Assembly (NCBI GenBank): GCA_041398745.1
Contig: JAWKUB010000003.1
Location: forward strand, 62,001-126,000
DNA: 64,000 nucleotides
From: JACKHO01 sp041398745
GTDB taxonomy: Bacteria > Planctomycetota > Planctomycetia > Planctomycetales > Planctomycetaceae
Reading direction: 5' to 3'
In this document: in pieces, positions 1 to 9,215 of the stretch
Layout: every line of letters starts with the position of its first letter
How positions within the stretch are numbered: the first letter of the stretch is position 1
The notes under the pieces: generated by a model
The model's database searches: none
What the model was told of the DNA's origin: nothing
The model's input: the letters and a program-made list of their open reading frames with translations, nothing else
Program-made: the position numbers and the translations under genes

Positions 1-90
1 TGATTTTAGAATGAGCAATCATCGTTCCTTCGAGTTGTTCGTGTTCCACGCCAACGACCTATTGGCGTCAATATCTCCACACTGAGCACA

Positions 91-1035
91 CTAGAATTCG
101 CTATTAATTGGTTCTCGCCCATTGCGGGTGCACAGCGCCCAGAACAGCTGCTGATCGATGTTCTTCGCAATACCCCGGGCTGATCCATCGCATAGAGCGA
201 AATTTACTGTGTCTCCATGGAAACTGCCAAAGCCCAAGAAATGAATACTACCGTTAGTGTTGCAGGCTTGTTGCGCGTTTCCCGTCCAGTGTCCATCAAA
301 AAGCGGCTGATCATCTCGTCCCCGGGCACAACACGCATAATTGTCCCCCCAGAAACCTCCGAATTGCGACTCACCGAAGAGAATTGTGTTGGAGAGCCCG
401 TCGGTAATATCTCGATCATCGAGTCCGCTGTTGGCATAGAAAATACCATTGTTGAGCGGCGCATTCGGATCGCTCTGTGACCACGCCCCCATGTTGCCCC
501 GGTAGCTGGTGTACCCCAGTCCATTTCCTGGCCTGGACGAAGGCAGCGACGCGCTGGGACAGACATACACAGGGACCGGCACGTGCAGGTAGTTCCAGTT
601 CGTTTGGGTCGTTTTCAGGTTACTGAATTCGACCGCCAATGCGCTCTGCTCGATTTGCTTAAGAATAAGCGAGTGCCAACTCCAGTACGGCCCCATCACC
701 CAGTCTGTGATGAGCAGCGGAGGCTGATTACCAGTCTGAGGAATATTGATGGGCTCTGGAAACGGAGTGACGTCAAAATCACAGAGGGGATTGGCCGGGT
801 CTTCGAGCCAGCCAGAGGGGAGTTTCCGATTCGCATCCATGTAGTTGTGCGTAGCCAAAGCAAGCTGCTTGATATTGCTCAAACACGAAGCTCGGCGAGC
901 CGCCTCTCGTGAACGCTGTACGGCTGGCAGCAGCAATGCCGCCAACATGGCGATAATGGCAATGACAACCAACAACTCAATGAGTGTAAACCCGGCACGA
1001 ATCTTCCGGGGGACGCTCTTACTGACAACCTGCAT
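91..1035 (-). CDS. DUF1559 domain pseudopilin-like protein
   Basis: A 314-residue protein of the planctomycete DUF1559 family. It starts with a type IV prepilin-type N-terminus: a short basic leader, then GFTLIELLVVIAIIAMLAA, the cleavage/methylation site and hydrophobic stalk, at about residues 15-33. The rest is the extracellular DUF1559 domain, ending in a histidine/aspartate-glycine tail (HGDTVNFALCDGS) typical of the family. An AGGAG lies about 9 nt before the ATG, which supports this start. Planctomycete genomes carry dozens of such paralogues, presumed to be surface or pseudopilus-like subunits. The exact function is unknown. The gene stands alone and is transcribed away from the HIT-dnaJ pair. 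Confidence 0.93.
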   Translation of the reverse strand: MQVVSKSVPRKIRAGFTLIELLVVIAIIAMLAALLLPAVQRSREAARRASCLSNIKQLALATHNYMDANRKLPSGWLEDPANPLCDFDVTPFPEPINIPQTGNQPPLLITDWVMGPYWSWHSLILKQIEQSALAVEFSNLKTTQTNWNYLHVPVPVYVCPSASLPSSRPGNGLGYTSYRGNMGAWSQSDPNAPLNNGIFYANSGLDDRDITDGLSNTILFGESQFGGFWGDNYACCARGRDDQPLFDGHWTGNAQQACNTNGSIHFLGFGSFHGDTVNFALCDGSARGIAKNIDQQLFWALCTRNGREPINSEF

Positions 1036-1372
1036 TCAACTGACTCCTCGACAGGCGCAATAGATGCACCACCTGATACGACGAAACGCTTCTCCATAAA
1101 CGTCAACGTCGTCGCAACTTCAACAGACGGAATGCTATCAGCCTTGACGAATCAGTTCAATTTGAAATGACTTCTGGCAGCTTGTGGATTCGATTGCCAG
1201 ACAACTGCAAGTGCCACGGCTCTGCAACATCTACCAATCCAGCCGGGTTGATGTGAGCTTCGACAGCGAGAATGTTCGCAGGGAGCATTCGTTGTCGAGC
1301 AACTTTTTGCCATAATGGCCGGTGGCGAAGGGAGTATCTCCAAGTAGTCATGTCGTCAACGAAAGTATCGAA
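1036..1372. other. Intergenic region between divergent genes
   Basis: This 337-nt gap separates the DUF1559 gene (minus) from the HIT gene (plus). It must hold both promoters, but I see no strong -35/-10 pair. The open frames within it are short or extend from opposite-strand shadows of the HIT gene. I see no RNA-like structure. Confidence 0.5.
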
Positions 1373-1786
1373 ATGCCGAGTATCTTTACGAGAATCATCA
1401 ACGGAGAGCTCCCCGGTCGGTTTGTGTATCGGGACGAGTTGTGCGTCGCTTTCCTGACAATTGCTCCACTGAAACCAGGACACACGCTCGTCGTACCCAT
1501 TGAGGAAATCGACCACTGGATTGACGTCCCGCCTGAGTTGTCTTCGCATTTGTTTGCCGTCGCACAAAAGGTTTCTCAGGCCATTCAGCAGGAATTTCAG
1601 CCAAAAAAAGTCGGACTGATGATTGCCGGCCTCGAAGTGCCACACACGCATTTGCATTTGGTTCCCATTCATGCGTTGCATGAACTCGATTTTTCAAAGC
1701 AGGACCAAAACCCCGATCAGGCCATGATGGATGACACCATGAACCGCCTGCGGGCCGCTATCGGTTGGAACCCAGAAGAGAGTTAA
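1373..1786 (+). CDS. HIT family nucleotide-binding protein
   Basis: A 137-residue histidine-triad protein. The catalytic motif HTHLHL (H91, H93, H95 in this frame) is near the C-terminus, and the N-terminus SIFTRIINGELP is typical of Hint/PKCI-like proteins. Family members hydrolyse nucleoside phosphoramidates or dinucleotide polyphosphates in the cytosol. The frame is open upstream to 1322, but homology begins at MPSIF, so I place the start at 1373. The stop is 1 nt before the GTG of the downstream DnaJ-like gene, so the two are almost certainly co-transcribed. Physiological substrate not predictable. Confidence 0.93.
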   Translation: MPSIFTRIINGELPGRFVYRDELCVAFLTIAPLKPGHTLVVPIEEIDHWIDVPPELSSHLFAVAQKVSQAIQQEFQPKKVGLMIAGLEVPHTHLHLVPIHALHELDFSKQDQNPDQAMMDDTMNRLRAAIGWNPEES

Positions 1787-1787
1787 C

Positions 1788-2744
1788 GTGCCTGAAGACT
1801 ACTACAACGTGCTGGGAGTAGCGCGCTCTGCCTCGCAGGAAGAAATCCGCAAGGCCTACAAGAAGATTGCGCGCGAAAATCATCCCGACAGCAAACCGGG
1901 AGACAAGGCCGCCTCGGAACGATTCAAGCAGGCGGCTGAGGCGTACGAAGTTCTCGGCGACTCCGAAAAGCGACAGAAGTACGACCAGTTTGGATCAGCG
2001 TGGAAACATGCTGATCAACTGGGAGGAAATCCATTTGGAGGCGGTGGAGGTGGAGCACAGGTTGACCTCGGTGAGTTCCTCGGACGCGGTGGTCGTGGCG
2101 GCGGAGGCGTCGACCTGGGCGATCTCCTCGGCGGAATGTTTGGTGGAGGAATGGGAGGCACCGGCGGTGGTCGACGTTCCTACGGACCTCGTAAAGGTCC
2201 GGACCTGGAGGCCAGCATCAACATTCCCTTTCAAATGGCAGCGACTGGCGGTTCATATGACGTCAGCGTCCATCGGGCTGGAACGACGGAGCGTCTCTCT
2301 GTACCCGTGCCAGCGGGTGTGGATACAGGTGCCAAGTTGCGGGTCGCCGGTAAGGGCGAACCCGGTCCCTCAGGTGGTCCGGCAGGTGATTTATTTGTCA
2401 CCGTAAATGTCGCGCCGCATCCATTCTTGCGACGAACCGGGAACGACGTGTACCTCGACCTGCCGTTGACCATTTCCGAAGCGGTACTGGGCACGAAGGT
2501 CGAAGTCCCCACACTCCGCGAGAAATCGGTCACACTTCCAGTTCCTCCGGGAACATCTTCGGGTGCCAAACTCCGCATTAAAGACGCCGGCTTCCCCAAT
2601 CGAAAATCTGTCCAGAATGGCCACCAGTACGTCGTTGTCAAAGTGGTCGTCCCCAAGGATGTCCCTGAAGAGGCAGCCGACCTGCTGCGTCAGTTTGCTG
2701 AGCAGGTACCGCAAAATCCCCGTCAAGGCATTTGGCCGGAATAG
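1788..2744 (+). CDS. DnaJ/CbpA-like J-domain co-chaperone
   Basis: A 318-residue type II Hsp40. It has an N-terminal J domain (DYYNVLGVARSAS; HPD at residues 32-34), a long Gly/Phe-rich linker at about 75-130, and then two C-terminal substrate-binding beta-sandwich domains. The CXXCXGXG zinc-finger repeats of true DnaJ are absent, so it resembles CbpA. It should stimulate the DnaK ATPase and deliver unfolded clients in the cytosol. It starts with GTG, 1 nt after the HIT stop, which implies an operon and probable translational coupling. Confidence 0.93.
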   Translation: MPEDYYNVLGVARSASQEEIRKAYKKIARENHPDSKPGDKAASERFKQAAEAYEVLGDSEKRQKYDQFGSAWKHADQLGGNPFGGGGGGAQVDLGEFLGRGGRGGGGVDLGDLLGGMFGGGMGGTGGGRRSYGPRKGPDLEASINIPFQMAATGGSYDVSVHRAGTTERLSVPVPAGVDTGAKLRVAGKGEPGPSGGPAGDLFVTVNVAPHPFLRRTGNDVYLDLPLTISEAVLGTKVEVPTLREKSVTLPVPPGTSSGAKLRIKDAGFPNRKSVQNGHQYVVVKVVVPKDVPEEAADLLRQFAEQVPQNPRQGIWPE

Positions 2745-2755
2745 TGCCACGCGCC

Positions 2756-4369
2756 TCAGTACCACTGATACGCATACTTCTTGAACTTATTCCAAGCCTC
2801 ATTGCGGACACCTTCTTGCTCGTATGGCTCCCACAACTCTTTCGATTCCTCAAGCCGCTGCCTCAATTGTTCCGGGACCAATTGGTAGTCGGACCAGTGG
2901 TCGGCATTCTTTGTTCGGCGCGGGCGCACAATGTGGACGCCTTCGTAATAGAACTCCGCCAGTTTGGCTCGGACTCCTTCACGAATAGTGGGATCTTCGC
3001 AGTCGACCAAATCATGCAGCGCGAGCCAGCCGCCAAGGTCGATATCATGCTCCGTAATCTGCACTGCCGGCTTGGGATTACCGCTCAGGATTTGCCACAC
3101 GTTCCAGCGGTACACCAGCCAGTCGACGGGTGTCACGCAGAGCAGATAAATGGCGATTGACAGTGCCCACAATTGCCGTTTGATGAGCCACAAAAAGCCC
3201 TGATTGTGTCGAATCTTCCACACGACGAGCAGAAACCCGACAACCACCGTGGTAATGCCGTATAGACCGACAACCCGCATGTAAGTCATCCCGTTGAACC
3301 TCACGTAAATGAACATGCGGTTGTACACGGCCAGAGCCAGAATGAAGTTGGCCGCCGACCACCACCACGCCAGCGTCTTCAGTTTCTCAACACGTTCATC
3401 TTGCAGAAGTTCACCCCGGAATATTGCAGACAGCATGAGTGTGGCAATGGCAAGGGCCAGCGTCAGCCACGCGGCTCCCTGATGCGCATACTTCCAGTAG
3501 GCCCCTGGCGGAATTTCCCGGAATGGAATGGTGCAGAATTCGTAAGTCAAATACACGAAGAACAACACCACAACCGCGATCAGCGTGTTCCGAATCGGCG
3601 AATAGAGAGCAAATGGCTCAGGCTCGCCGGATTCCTTCGTTTCCCCCTCGGTGAATCCGAGGATCTCCTGAAGATTCTGCTTCATCACAGGCACCAGTTG
3701 TCCCAACGCCAGCCATGCGATGATGACGAGAAGCACGAAATCGTCGAATCCGAACCCAGCCCTGTTTAGCAGCCTGGTCAGCCATTTGTCGATGTTTGTG
3801 AAAAGCGTGGAGATGGACGTTGCCAAATCGGGGTTCGCCAACACGAAAATCGTGCCGAACACCAGTAGCGCGCCGACCGGCAGCGCGATTCCTAGCACCC
3901 CAATGTACGAGAGTTTGATGCCTTTGCGTCTCTGCAATGCAATGCCGGTGTCACGCAGGACGAATGAACTGGCCAGTAATGACTGGAATCCGTAGGCCCC
4001 GTAGTCCCACCACGTTGGCTCCAGCCCGTTTCGACGCATTGCCAGTGCTGGCAGCAGAACGAGACCGCAGAATATGGCGCCCGGCTGATTCAACCAGATA
4101 AGCCGCAGGCAAATCAGAATAAGCATTCCGCCAATGAGCCAACCGTTCTTCAGGGCACGCTCTCGTAATGTTCCCACGAAGTACAGCAGAGTGGCTCCCA
4201 GGAAAAACACCGACCAGCCCGCTGCACCGCCGCCGTGATAAATGCAAATGTCGAACAGAATCGCTGTCAGAAATGCGCAGCCAATTTCCAGCCACGGAGC
4301 CGAACCGGCGTTGGGAGAATTGGTGTCCTCATCCTCAGGCACGTATTCCAGTTCTGGTTGCGTATCCAT
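2756..4369 (-). CDS. DUF4153/DUF4173-like polytopic membrane protein
   Basis: A 537-residue integral membrane protein with an acidic, soluble N-terminus (about 25 residues) and roughly a dozen hydrophobic segments. A soluble C-terminal tail of about 110 residues is rich in charged and aromatic residues. The central part (paired Trp-rich helices, then ...YNRMFIYVRFNGMTYMRVVGL) resembles the DUF4153/DUF4173 family. The family has no defined biochemical role. It converges on the dnaJ-like gene with an 11-nt gap. The C-terminal domain contains several Trp/Tyr-rich stretches and shows no known catalytic motif. Family assignment is from memory of the pattern, so moderately sure. Confidence 0.7.
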   Translation of the reverse strand: MDTQPELEYVPEDEDTNSPNAGSAPWLEIGCAFLTAILFDICIYHGGGAAGWSVFFLGATLLYFVGTLRERALKNGWLIGGMLILICLRLIWLNQPGAIFCGLVLLPALAMRRNGLEPTWWDYGAYGFQSLLASSFVLRDTGIALQRRKGIKLSYIGVLGIALPVGALLVFGTIFVLANPDLATSISTLFTNIDKWLTRLLNRAGFGFDDFVLLVIIAWLALGQLVPVMKQNLQEILGFTEGETKESGEPEPFALYSPIRNTLIAVVVLFFVYLTYEFCTIPFREIPPGAYWKYAHQGAAWLTLALAIATLMLSAIFRGELLQDERVEKLKTLAWWWSAANFILALAVYNRMFIYVRFNGMTYMRVVGLYGITTVVVGFLLVVWKIRHNQGFLWLIKRQLWALSIAIYLLCVTPVDWLVYRWNVWQILSGNPKPAVQITEHDIDLGGWLALHDLVDCEDPTIREGVRAKLAEFYYEGVHIVRPRRTKNADHWSDYQLVPEQLRQRLEESKELWEPYEQEGVRNEAWNKFKKYAYQWY

Positions 4370-4639
4370 CCTGCTATTCCCGTCAAGCTTTCGGGGAGCG
4401 AAGTATCAATCCTGTCAGCAATACGCAGCATGGGCCATTTTCGTTTGGACGTCGAGTCAGGAATGGTGCAAAACGGATTGAAATGGTCGTATGGAACATG
4501 ATGCCCCGTCTCGGAAGCTGCCCGGTCCTCACCAATTTGGTGGGATGCCCGTCGCATATCCTTTTGTTATTCTCCCCACCGTTATCAATGAATTGAGCAA
4601 TGCAAGTGACGAGTTTTCGTCGAATGTGGAGTTTTTTCG

Positions 4640-5986
4640 ATGCGCGTGAAGCCCATCTCTGGATTTCCTGAACACCTTCCCGCCGACTGTCTGGCGGAGC
4701 AGGAACTTATTCGTCAAATACGTACTCAGTATGAGTTGTACGGATTTTCGCCGCTGGAAACATGCGCCGTTGAACGCATGGACGTACTGCTTTCCAAGGG
4801 TGATATGGGGCGGCAAATCTACGGACTCACCCGGGCCGCCGAAGATGATTCTTCAACCGACATGGGGCTCCATTTCGATCTCACAGTGCCCCTGGCCCGC
4901 TACGTGGTGCAGAACGCTGGACAACTCGTGTTTCCGTTTCGCCGCTACCAAATCCAGAAAGTGTGGCGTGGGGAGCGGGCACAGAAGGGACGCTTCAAAG
5001 AATTTTATCAGTGCGACATCGACATTGTCGGTCGACAGTCACTCGACCCCATTTACGAAGCCGAAGTCCCAGCCATTATCGACAGCGTCTTCTCCGCATT
5101 GAAATTGCCACAGCACATTATTCACGTATCCGACCGCCGCATTTGGGATGATTTTGCAGCGACCTTCGACATCGCCGCCGACCGTCTCCCTGCATTACTG
5201 GGGATTCTCGACAAAACCCACAAGGTGGGAATCGAAAAGGTCCGCGAAGAACTCAGCCAGCTAGGCTTCGGCGAGCAGCCCGTCACGGTCGCGATGAACC
5301 TCATCGCCTGCCATGACATCACTTCGGCCTCGGAGGTTCTCACCGAAGCAGGCGTTTCAACTGCCTCGTTGGAACTGCTGAGCGAAACCATCGAGAATGC
5401 CAAACGCTTCGGTTGCCCGGCATCGGCCATTCGACCGGACTTCTCGATTGCACGTGGCCTCGATTACTACACCGGAACCGTCTACGAAACATTCATCGAC
5501 GGTTACCTGAAGTGGGGCAGCGTTTGTTCCGGTGGCCGCTATGACAACCTGACGGAAATCTTCGGCGGCCAGAAGTTCCCGGGCGTTGGCATCAGCATTG
5601 GCTTGAGCCGATTGTTCTCGCTGCTGAAGCAGGAGGACCTGATTCAGTCCGAAGCATGTAGCCCGGCAGTGGTGCTGGTCACCATGCTCGACAAGAACAA
5701 CTACTTCGACCAGTACTTGAATCTCGCCCGAGAACTCCGAGCTTCAGGAATTCCGACCGAAGTGTACTTTGGGAAGAAGGGACTCGGTGATCAAATTTCA
5801 TTCGCTGACAAACGCGGAATTCCCTTCGTTCTAATTGCCGGCGAAACGGAATTCGCGAACCAGCAGTTCAAATTGAAAGATCTGGCCAAGTCGGAAGAAA
5901 GCATCGGCTCGCTGGCCGAACTGACTAGCCTGTTGCAGACTCATGCGGCAACGAATCGGACACGGTTTGTTCGCTCGGGGAAGTAG
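4640..5986 (+). CDS. hisS: Histidine--tRNA ligase
   Basis: A 448-residue class II aminoacyl-tRNA synthetase that charges tRNA-His. Visible signatures are class II motif 2 (VWRGERAQKGRFKEFYQCD, residues 108-126), the histidine-A loop RGLDYYTG at 272-279, and a C-terminal anticodon-binding domain from about 345. Length and domain order fit bacterial/archaeal-type HisRS. The ATG at 4640 gives a complete N-terminus (MRVKPISGFPEHLP). The last ~60 nt overlap the end of the oppositely oriented PAP2 gene. The gene appears monocistronic. Confidence 0.96.
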   Translation: MRVKPISGFPEHLPADCLAEQELIRQIRTQYELYGFSPLETCAVERMDVLLSKGDMGRQIYGLTRAAEDDSSTDMGLHFDLTVPLARYVVQNAGQLVFPFRRYQIQKVWRGERAQKGRFKEFYQCDIDIVGRQSLDPIYEAEVPAIIDSVFSALKLPQHIIHVSDRRIWDDFAATFDIAADRLPALLGILDKTHKVGIEKVREELSQLGFGEQPVTVAMNLIACHDITSASEVLTEAGVSTASLELLSETIENAKRFGCPASAIRPDFSIARGLDYYTGTVYETFIDGYLKWGSVCSGGRYDNLTEIFGGQKFPGVGISIGLSRLFSLLKQEDLIQSEACSPAVVLVTMLDKNNYFDQYLNLARELRASGIPTEVYFGKKGLGDQISFADKRGIPFVLIAGETEFANQQFKLKDLAKSEESIGSLAELTSLLQTHAATNRTRFVRSGK

Positions 5987-6626
5987 AGGGGGGCTCGCCC
6001 AGACACCACGCGTCGATGCGATCCCAGATGCGTGTCACCCAGGCGTTGTTGATATACAGCGACGCCACCAGATACCCCAGTGCTGCTCCCGCCAAGACAT
6101 CGCTGGGAAAGTGGGCTCCCATCACAACACGTTGCAGTCCGACAAGTGCCGCGAGGGAGTAAAACACGCGCTGCTGCTTCGGCCACGCCCACGCCAGTGC
6201 CACGGCAAATCCGAACGCGCTCGCGGTGTGTGCTGAAGGAAAACTCTGTTGACCATGTCCCCCGGCACCAAATTGCATCAGGCCAACGAAACTATCCGCC
6301 ATTTGCAGTTCGAAGTCGAAATGGTGTGGCCGATAGCGTGAAATCAAAAGCTTGCCGACGTCGGCTGCCAGCCCCGCGAGGACGGCCGTCACGAAAACTC
6401 GCATCACCACCGGATTCCAGCGTCGTTCCGACTGCTTCACCCAACCGCTCAGGATGACCAGAATCAGAATTTGTCCAAACGGCGTGCCAAAATGTTCGGC
6501 GGCGTCAAAGAAGTTTTTGACTTCACCACTCGCGGGATGTTCACCAAAGTGAGCACCGACGGGACCGTCAACGAGCAGAAACGCCACCGCCGCCGCAATC
6601 GCCAGTGCGACGAACGGGATCAGCAT
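5925..6626 (-). CDS. PAP2 superfamily membrane phosphatase
   Basis: A 233-residue membrane protein with the three PAP2 motifs in order: K-x6-RP as KLLISRYRP, PSAH in FPSAHTASAFG, and S-R-x5-H-x3-D-like GAHFPSDVLAG. These form the vanadium-haloperoxidase-type active site used by lipid phosphatases such as PgpB or undecaprenyl-pyrophosphate phosphatase. About five transmembrane helices are visible. The frame is open up to 6815, but the extra upstream residues include NVLNGGEATLNHLN, which is translated from a dispersed DNA repeat, so I place the start at MLIPFVALA. The 3' end overlaps hisS by 62 nt on the opposite strand. Confidence 0.88.
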   Translation of the reverse strand: MLIPFVALAIAAAVAFLLVDGPVGAHFGEHPASGEVKNFFDAAEHFGTPFGQILILVILSGWVKQSERRWNPVVMRVFVTAVLAGLAADVGKLLISRYRPHHFDFELQMADSFVGLMQFGAGGHGQQSFPSAHTASAFGFAVALAWAWPKQQRVFYSLAALVGLQRVVMGAHFPSDVLAGAALGYLVASLYINNAWVTRIWDRIDAWCLGEPPSTSPSEQTVSDSLPHESATG

Positions 6627-6674
6627 TCGAAATTTGCTCGCGTTTTCCGTCACGCGATGGACCTCTGGCAATTC

Positions 6675-6719
6675 GTTGAGATGGTTGAGGGTGGCTTCGC
6701 CACCGTTGAGAACGTTGAG
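6675..6719 (-). repeat. Dispersed CTCAAC / GTGGCGAAGCCAC repeat, copy 1
   Basis: On the minus strand this reads CTCAAC...CTCAAC-GGTGGCGAAGCCACC-CTCAACCATCTCAAC. The core GTGGC-GAA-GCCAC can form a 5-bp hairpin and is flanked by direct CTCAAC hexamers. Nearly identical copies lie at 6891-6933 and 53388-53429. This copy lies upstream of the PAP2 start and reads as LNGGEATLNHLN in the extended frame. Confidence 0.8.
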
Positions 6720-6890
6720 TTTTGCTGGATTCCTACACGTATCATGAACGCGGCGAAACAGGACACCAGCCTTTGAAACGAGTCGTATTGTCGAGGGATT
6801 GGTTTTTGGGGTCAATGTCGATAGAAAGCCGCTGTGGCAGTCTTCAAACTGTCATTAATCTGTGAGAGCGTCGCTCAATCTACCTTTTCA

Positions 6891-6933
6891 ACCATCTCAA
6901 CCGTGGCGAAGCCACATTCAACGATCTCAACCG
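6891..6933 (+). repeat. Dispersed CTCAAC / GTGGCGAAGCCAC repeat, copy 2
   Basis: Same repeat as 6675-6719 but in the opposite orientation, about 170 nt away, between the divergent PAP2 and RluA-family genes. It reads ACCATCTCAACC-GTGGCGAAGCCAC-ATTCAACGATCTCAACC in pieces. It matches the copy at 53388-53429 at all but about one position. Confidence 0.85.
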
Positions 6934-6958
6934 ACAAATCCGTAAGCTCCCCCACCCA

Positions 6959-7961
6959 ATGTATCCGCCCACGCTGTCTCTGACTGTCGACGCGCTTTCA
7001 CACGGGAAGCGTATCGACACGTTTCTGGAGCGGCAGTTGCGGAACTACACCAGCTGGCGGCTTCAGCGCATTATCCGCAGCGGTGCGGCGACCATCGACC
7101 ATATGCTGGCCAATCAGACTGATCGTGTATTCCGTGGCCAGACGGTGGGCATTGAGCTTCTGGAACCGCCCGACAAACTCCTGTTGCCGGAAGACATCCC
7201 GCTGCCCGTTATTTACAGCGACCTCTGGATGGCCGTCATCGACAAGCCGGCGGGACTGGTAGCCCACCCCACAGGTTCGATGCAGCACGGCACCGTCGTG
7301 AATGCCGTTCAGCACTGGATCGACCAGCGCACGCCGTTTCCAGGACTCATTCGACCCGGAATTGTGCATCGGTTGGATCGTCAGACCAGCGGCTTGATGG
7401 CCATCGCGCTGACGCATGTGTCGCACGTGAGTTTGTCGCTGTCATTCGAGTCGTCGCAGGTCGCAAAGACCTACGTGGCACTGGTGGAAGGGAACGTCAA
7501 ACAAGATTCCGGTGTCATCAAAGCCGCGATTGGCCGAGCCCCTACGGCACGCCACGTCCTGATGTCCTGTCGGGCCGATGCCAAGACCAAGAAACCCGCC
7601 CAGACGAATTACCGCGTTCTGCAGCGGTTTCCCAACCACACACTGGTTTCTTGTCGCCCCCTAACGGGAAGGAATCATCAAATCCGAGTCCATATGGCAC
7701 ACCTCGGGCATCCGCTGGTTGGTGATGAGTTCTACCTCACGCGGGGAGTTCAAACCATTTTATCCCACGGAGGATGACGAGGACTCAGCACGAGAAGTGG
7801 AAACTGGACTTCCCATTCGGCGACACGCTCTGCACGCCGAGCAGTTGGAACTGACTCATCCGGTGAGCGGACTGTGGATGACATTTCGGTCGGAATTGCC
7901 ACCCGACTTCGTGGCTACCATCGAAGCACTTTCCAGCGGCCATGTCCTCGCGGTACGGTAG
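6959..7961 (+). pseudogene. RluA-family pseudouridine synthase, apparent frameshift
   Basis: The first frame (6959-7777, 272 residues) has an S4-like N-terminus and the RluA catalytic motif HRLDRQTSG with nucleophile D140, followed by RNHQIRVHMAHLGHPLVGDEFY. The family converts uridine to pseudouridine in rRNA or tRNA. The expected C-terminal end (RRHALHAEQLELTHPVSG, then a PPDF motif) is present but in the +1 frame, running to 7961. Removing one G from the GGGG run at 7743-7746 joins the two frames into a normal ~333-residue protein. This is either a real inactivating or C-terminally altering indel or a sequencing error. The catalytic domain is intact in the first frame. An insertion sequence begins 21 nt after the end. 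Confidence 0.8.
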
Positions 7962-7982
7962 TAGATTGTCCGCAGCCATTTG

Positions 7983-8019
7983 TCCGGTGGCACAGACATT
8001 CCTCAGTAGTTCCCAGATT
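7983..8019 (+). repeat. Left terminal inverted repeat of the insertion sequence
   Basis: Outer part CCGGTGGCACAGACATTC, inner part TCAGTAGTTCCCAGATT. Pairs with 9199-9235 with three mismatches. The outer 18 nt also occur in the intergenic hairpin repeats at 31184-31211 and 39373-39398. Confidence 0.85.
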
Positions 8020-8090
8020 GGTCTGCTAAACACAAGGCGATTATGTGGTAAGGGGTTTGGACAACAATCCTCGGTTCGCAGGGAAGCGCC

Positions 8091-9215
8091 ATGTGTCGGT
8101 CAGAGTTTCATCGATTGGCGGGGCAGCAGCAAGTCTTGGCGGTCAACTTATTGAAGGCCAGGCTGCGAGTGGAGAAGTTTGGCCGGCACTTGACGGCTTC
8201 GATCATTGCCAGGGTGATGATTTGGATTTCGCTGATGCGATCCACGCAGTCCGCGGCGTGTGCGCGGTTGCAATTGCCCGTGGGTGAGGAAACTGTGCGG
8301 AGTGCGTTTCACGCAGCGATGCCAACAATTGAAGACGCGTTGAAGTTGATTCAAGACAGTATTCCGCCGCTGTTGCTCAAGCATCTTCAGAAGCGAAAAC
8401 GGGGGAGCTGCATTGCGATTGATTTGCACCATCAACCCTATTACGGAAAGTTGGTGGAGGGCGTTCACAAAGCGTAATCTCAACAAGGCACGAAGCGATT
8501 CTGGTCGATCGCCACTGCCGCGATCGTAACGCGAGGAGAGCGTTTCGCGCTGGCGGTGGCCCCGGTTTACTCGAACAAGATGGTCGATGTGTTGCAGGAT
8601 TTATGGTCACATTTGCAGCAATTGAACATCAAAGTTGGTTGTCTGTTACTGGATCGGGGATTCTACGGTGGTCCGGTCATTCGGTGGCTTCAGGAGCGAG
8701 AACTCCGTTTTGTGATGCCGCTGTTTCGACGGGGAAACGCCAGCAAAGGAACCGGGACCGCTCCATTCTTTCGACGTGGTCAAAGTGGCTTTCGCACGTA
8801 TTCGTGGCAAGAGAGAAACCATGGTCCCCACATCACAATTCAAGTTGCCATTGTTCCCAATCCGAAAGATCGCCGCCGTCCTTACGCGTTTGCTGCGCAT
8901 GGAAGTTCTGCTTCCATCCAGCAATGTGCCAAATGGTACAAACGCCGCTACAGTATTGAATCGAGCTACCGGGAAGCGAAACAAATTCGCGGCTGGACCA
9001 CCAGTCACAATGGCAAATGGCGTCGCCTGCTGCAGGTCCTGTCGTTTATGCTCCGCAACCTGTGGCTGTGGTTCGCCTGGCTGAGCCAACGCCAGTCCAG
9101 GAAACCACCACCGCTGCGCCTGTACGAACTGCAAGACGCCCCCACCGCACAACTTGCTCTCAAACCACTAACACCACCAGCCATCCTCACCCCGACAGAA
9201 TTTGGGAACTACTGA
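8091..9215 (+). pseudogene. ISH3/IS4-type DDE transposase with in-frame stop
   Basis: One reading frame of 375 codons, interrupted only by a TAA at codon 129 (8475-8477). The frame carries the DDE triad: D111 in CIAIDLHHQPYYGK, D188 in LLLDRGFYGG, and E290. The last lies in a perfect Y-x2-R-x3-E-x6-K signature (YKRRYSIESSYREAK). The DLxxxPYYG motif is typical of ISH3-group transposases. The sequence flanking the stop (VHKA / SQQGTKRFW) remains coding, so a single AAA or CAA to TAA change is the likely lesion. Without readthrough only a 128-residue fragment and a separate downstream piece (start at 8556) could be made, so this copy is probably inactive. Confidence 0.85.

Noticed and set aside
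1152..1681. Minus-strand ORF across the HIT gene
   Set aside because: It is antisense to a conserved HIT gene and shows no recognisable domain.
5925..6815. Longer PAP2 protein from 6815
   Set aside because: The extra N-terminus is partly translated from a dispersed DNA repeat and has no membrane or family features.
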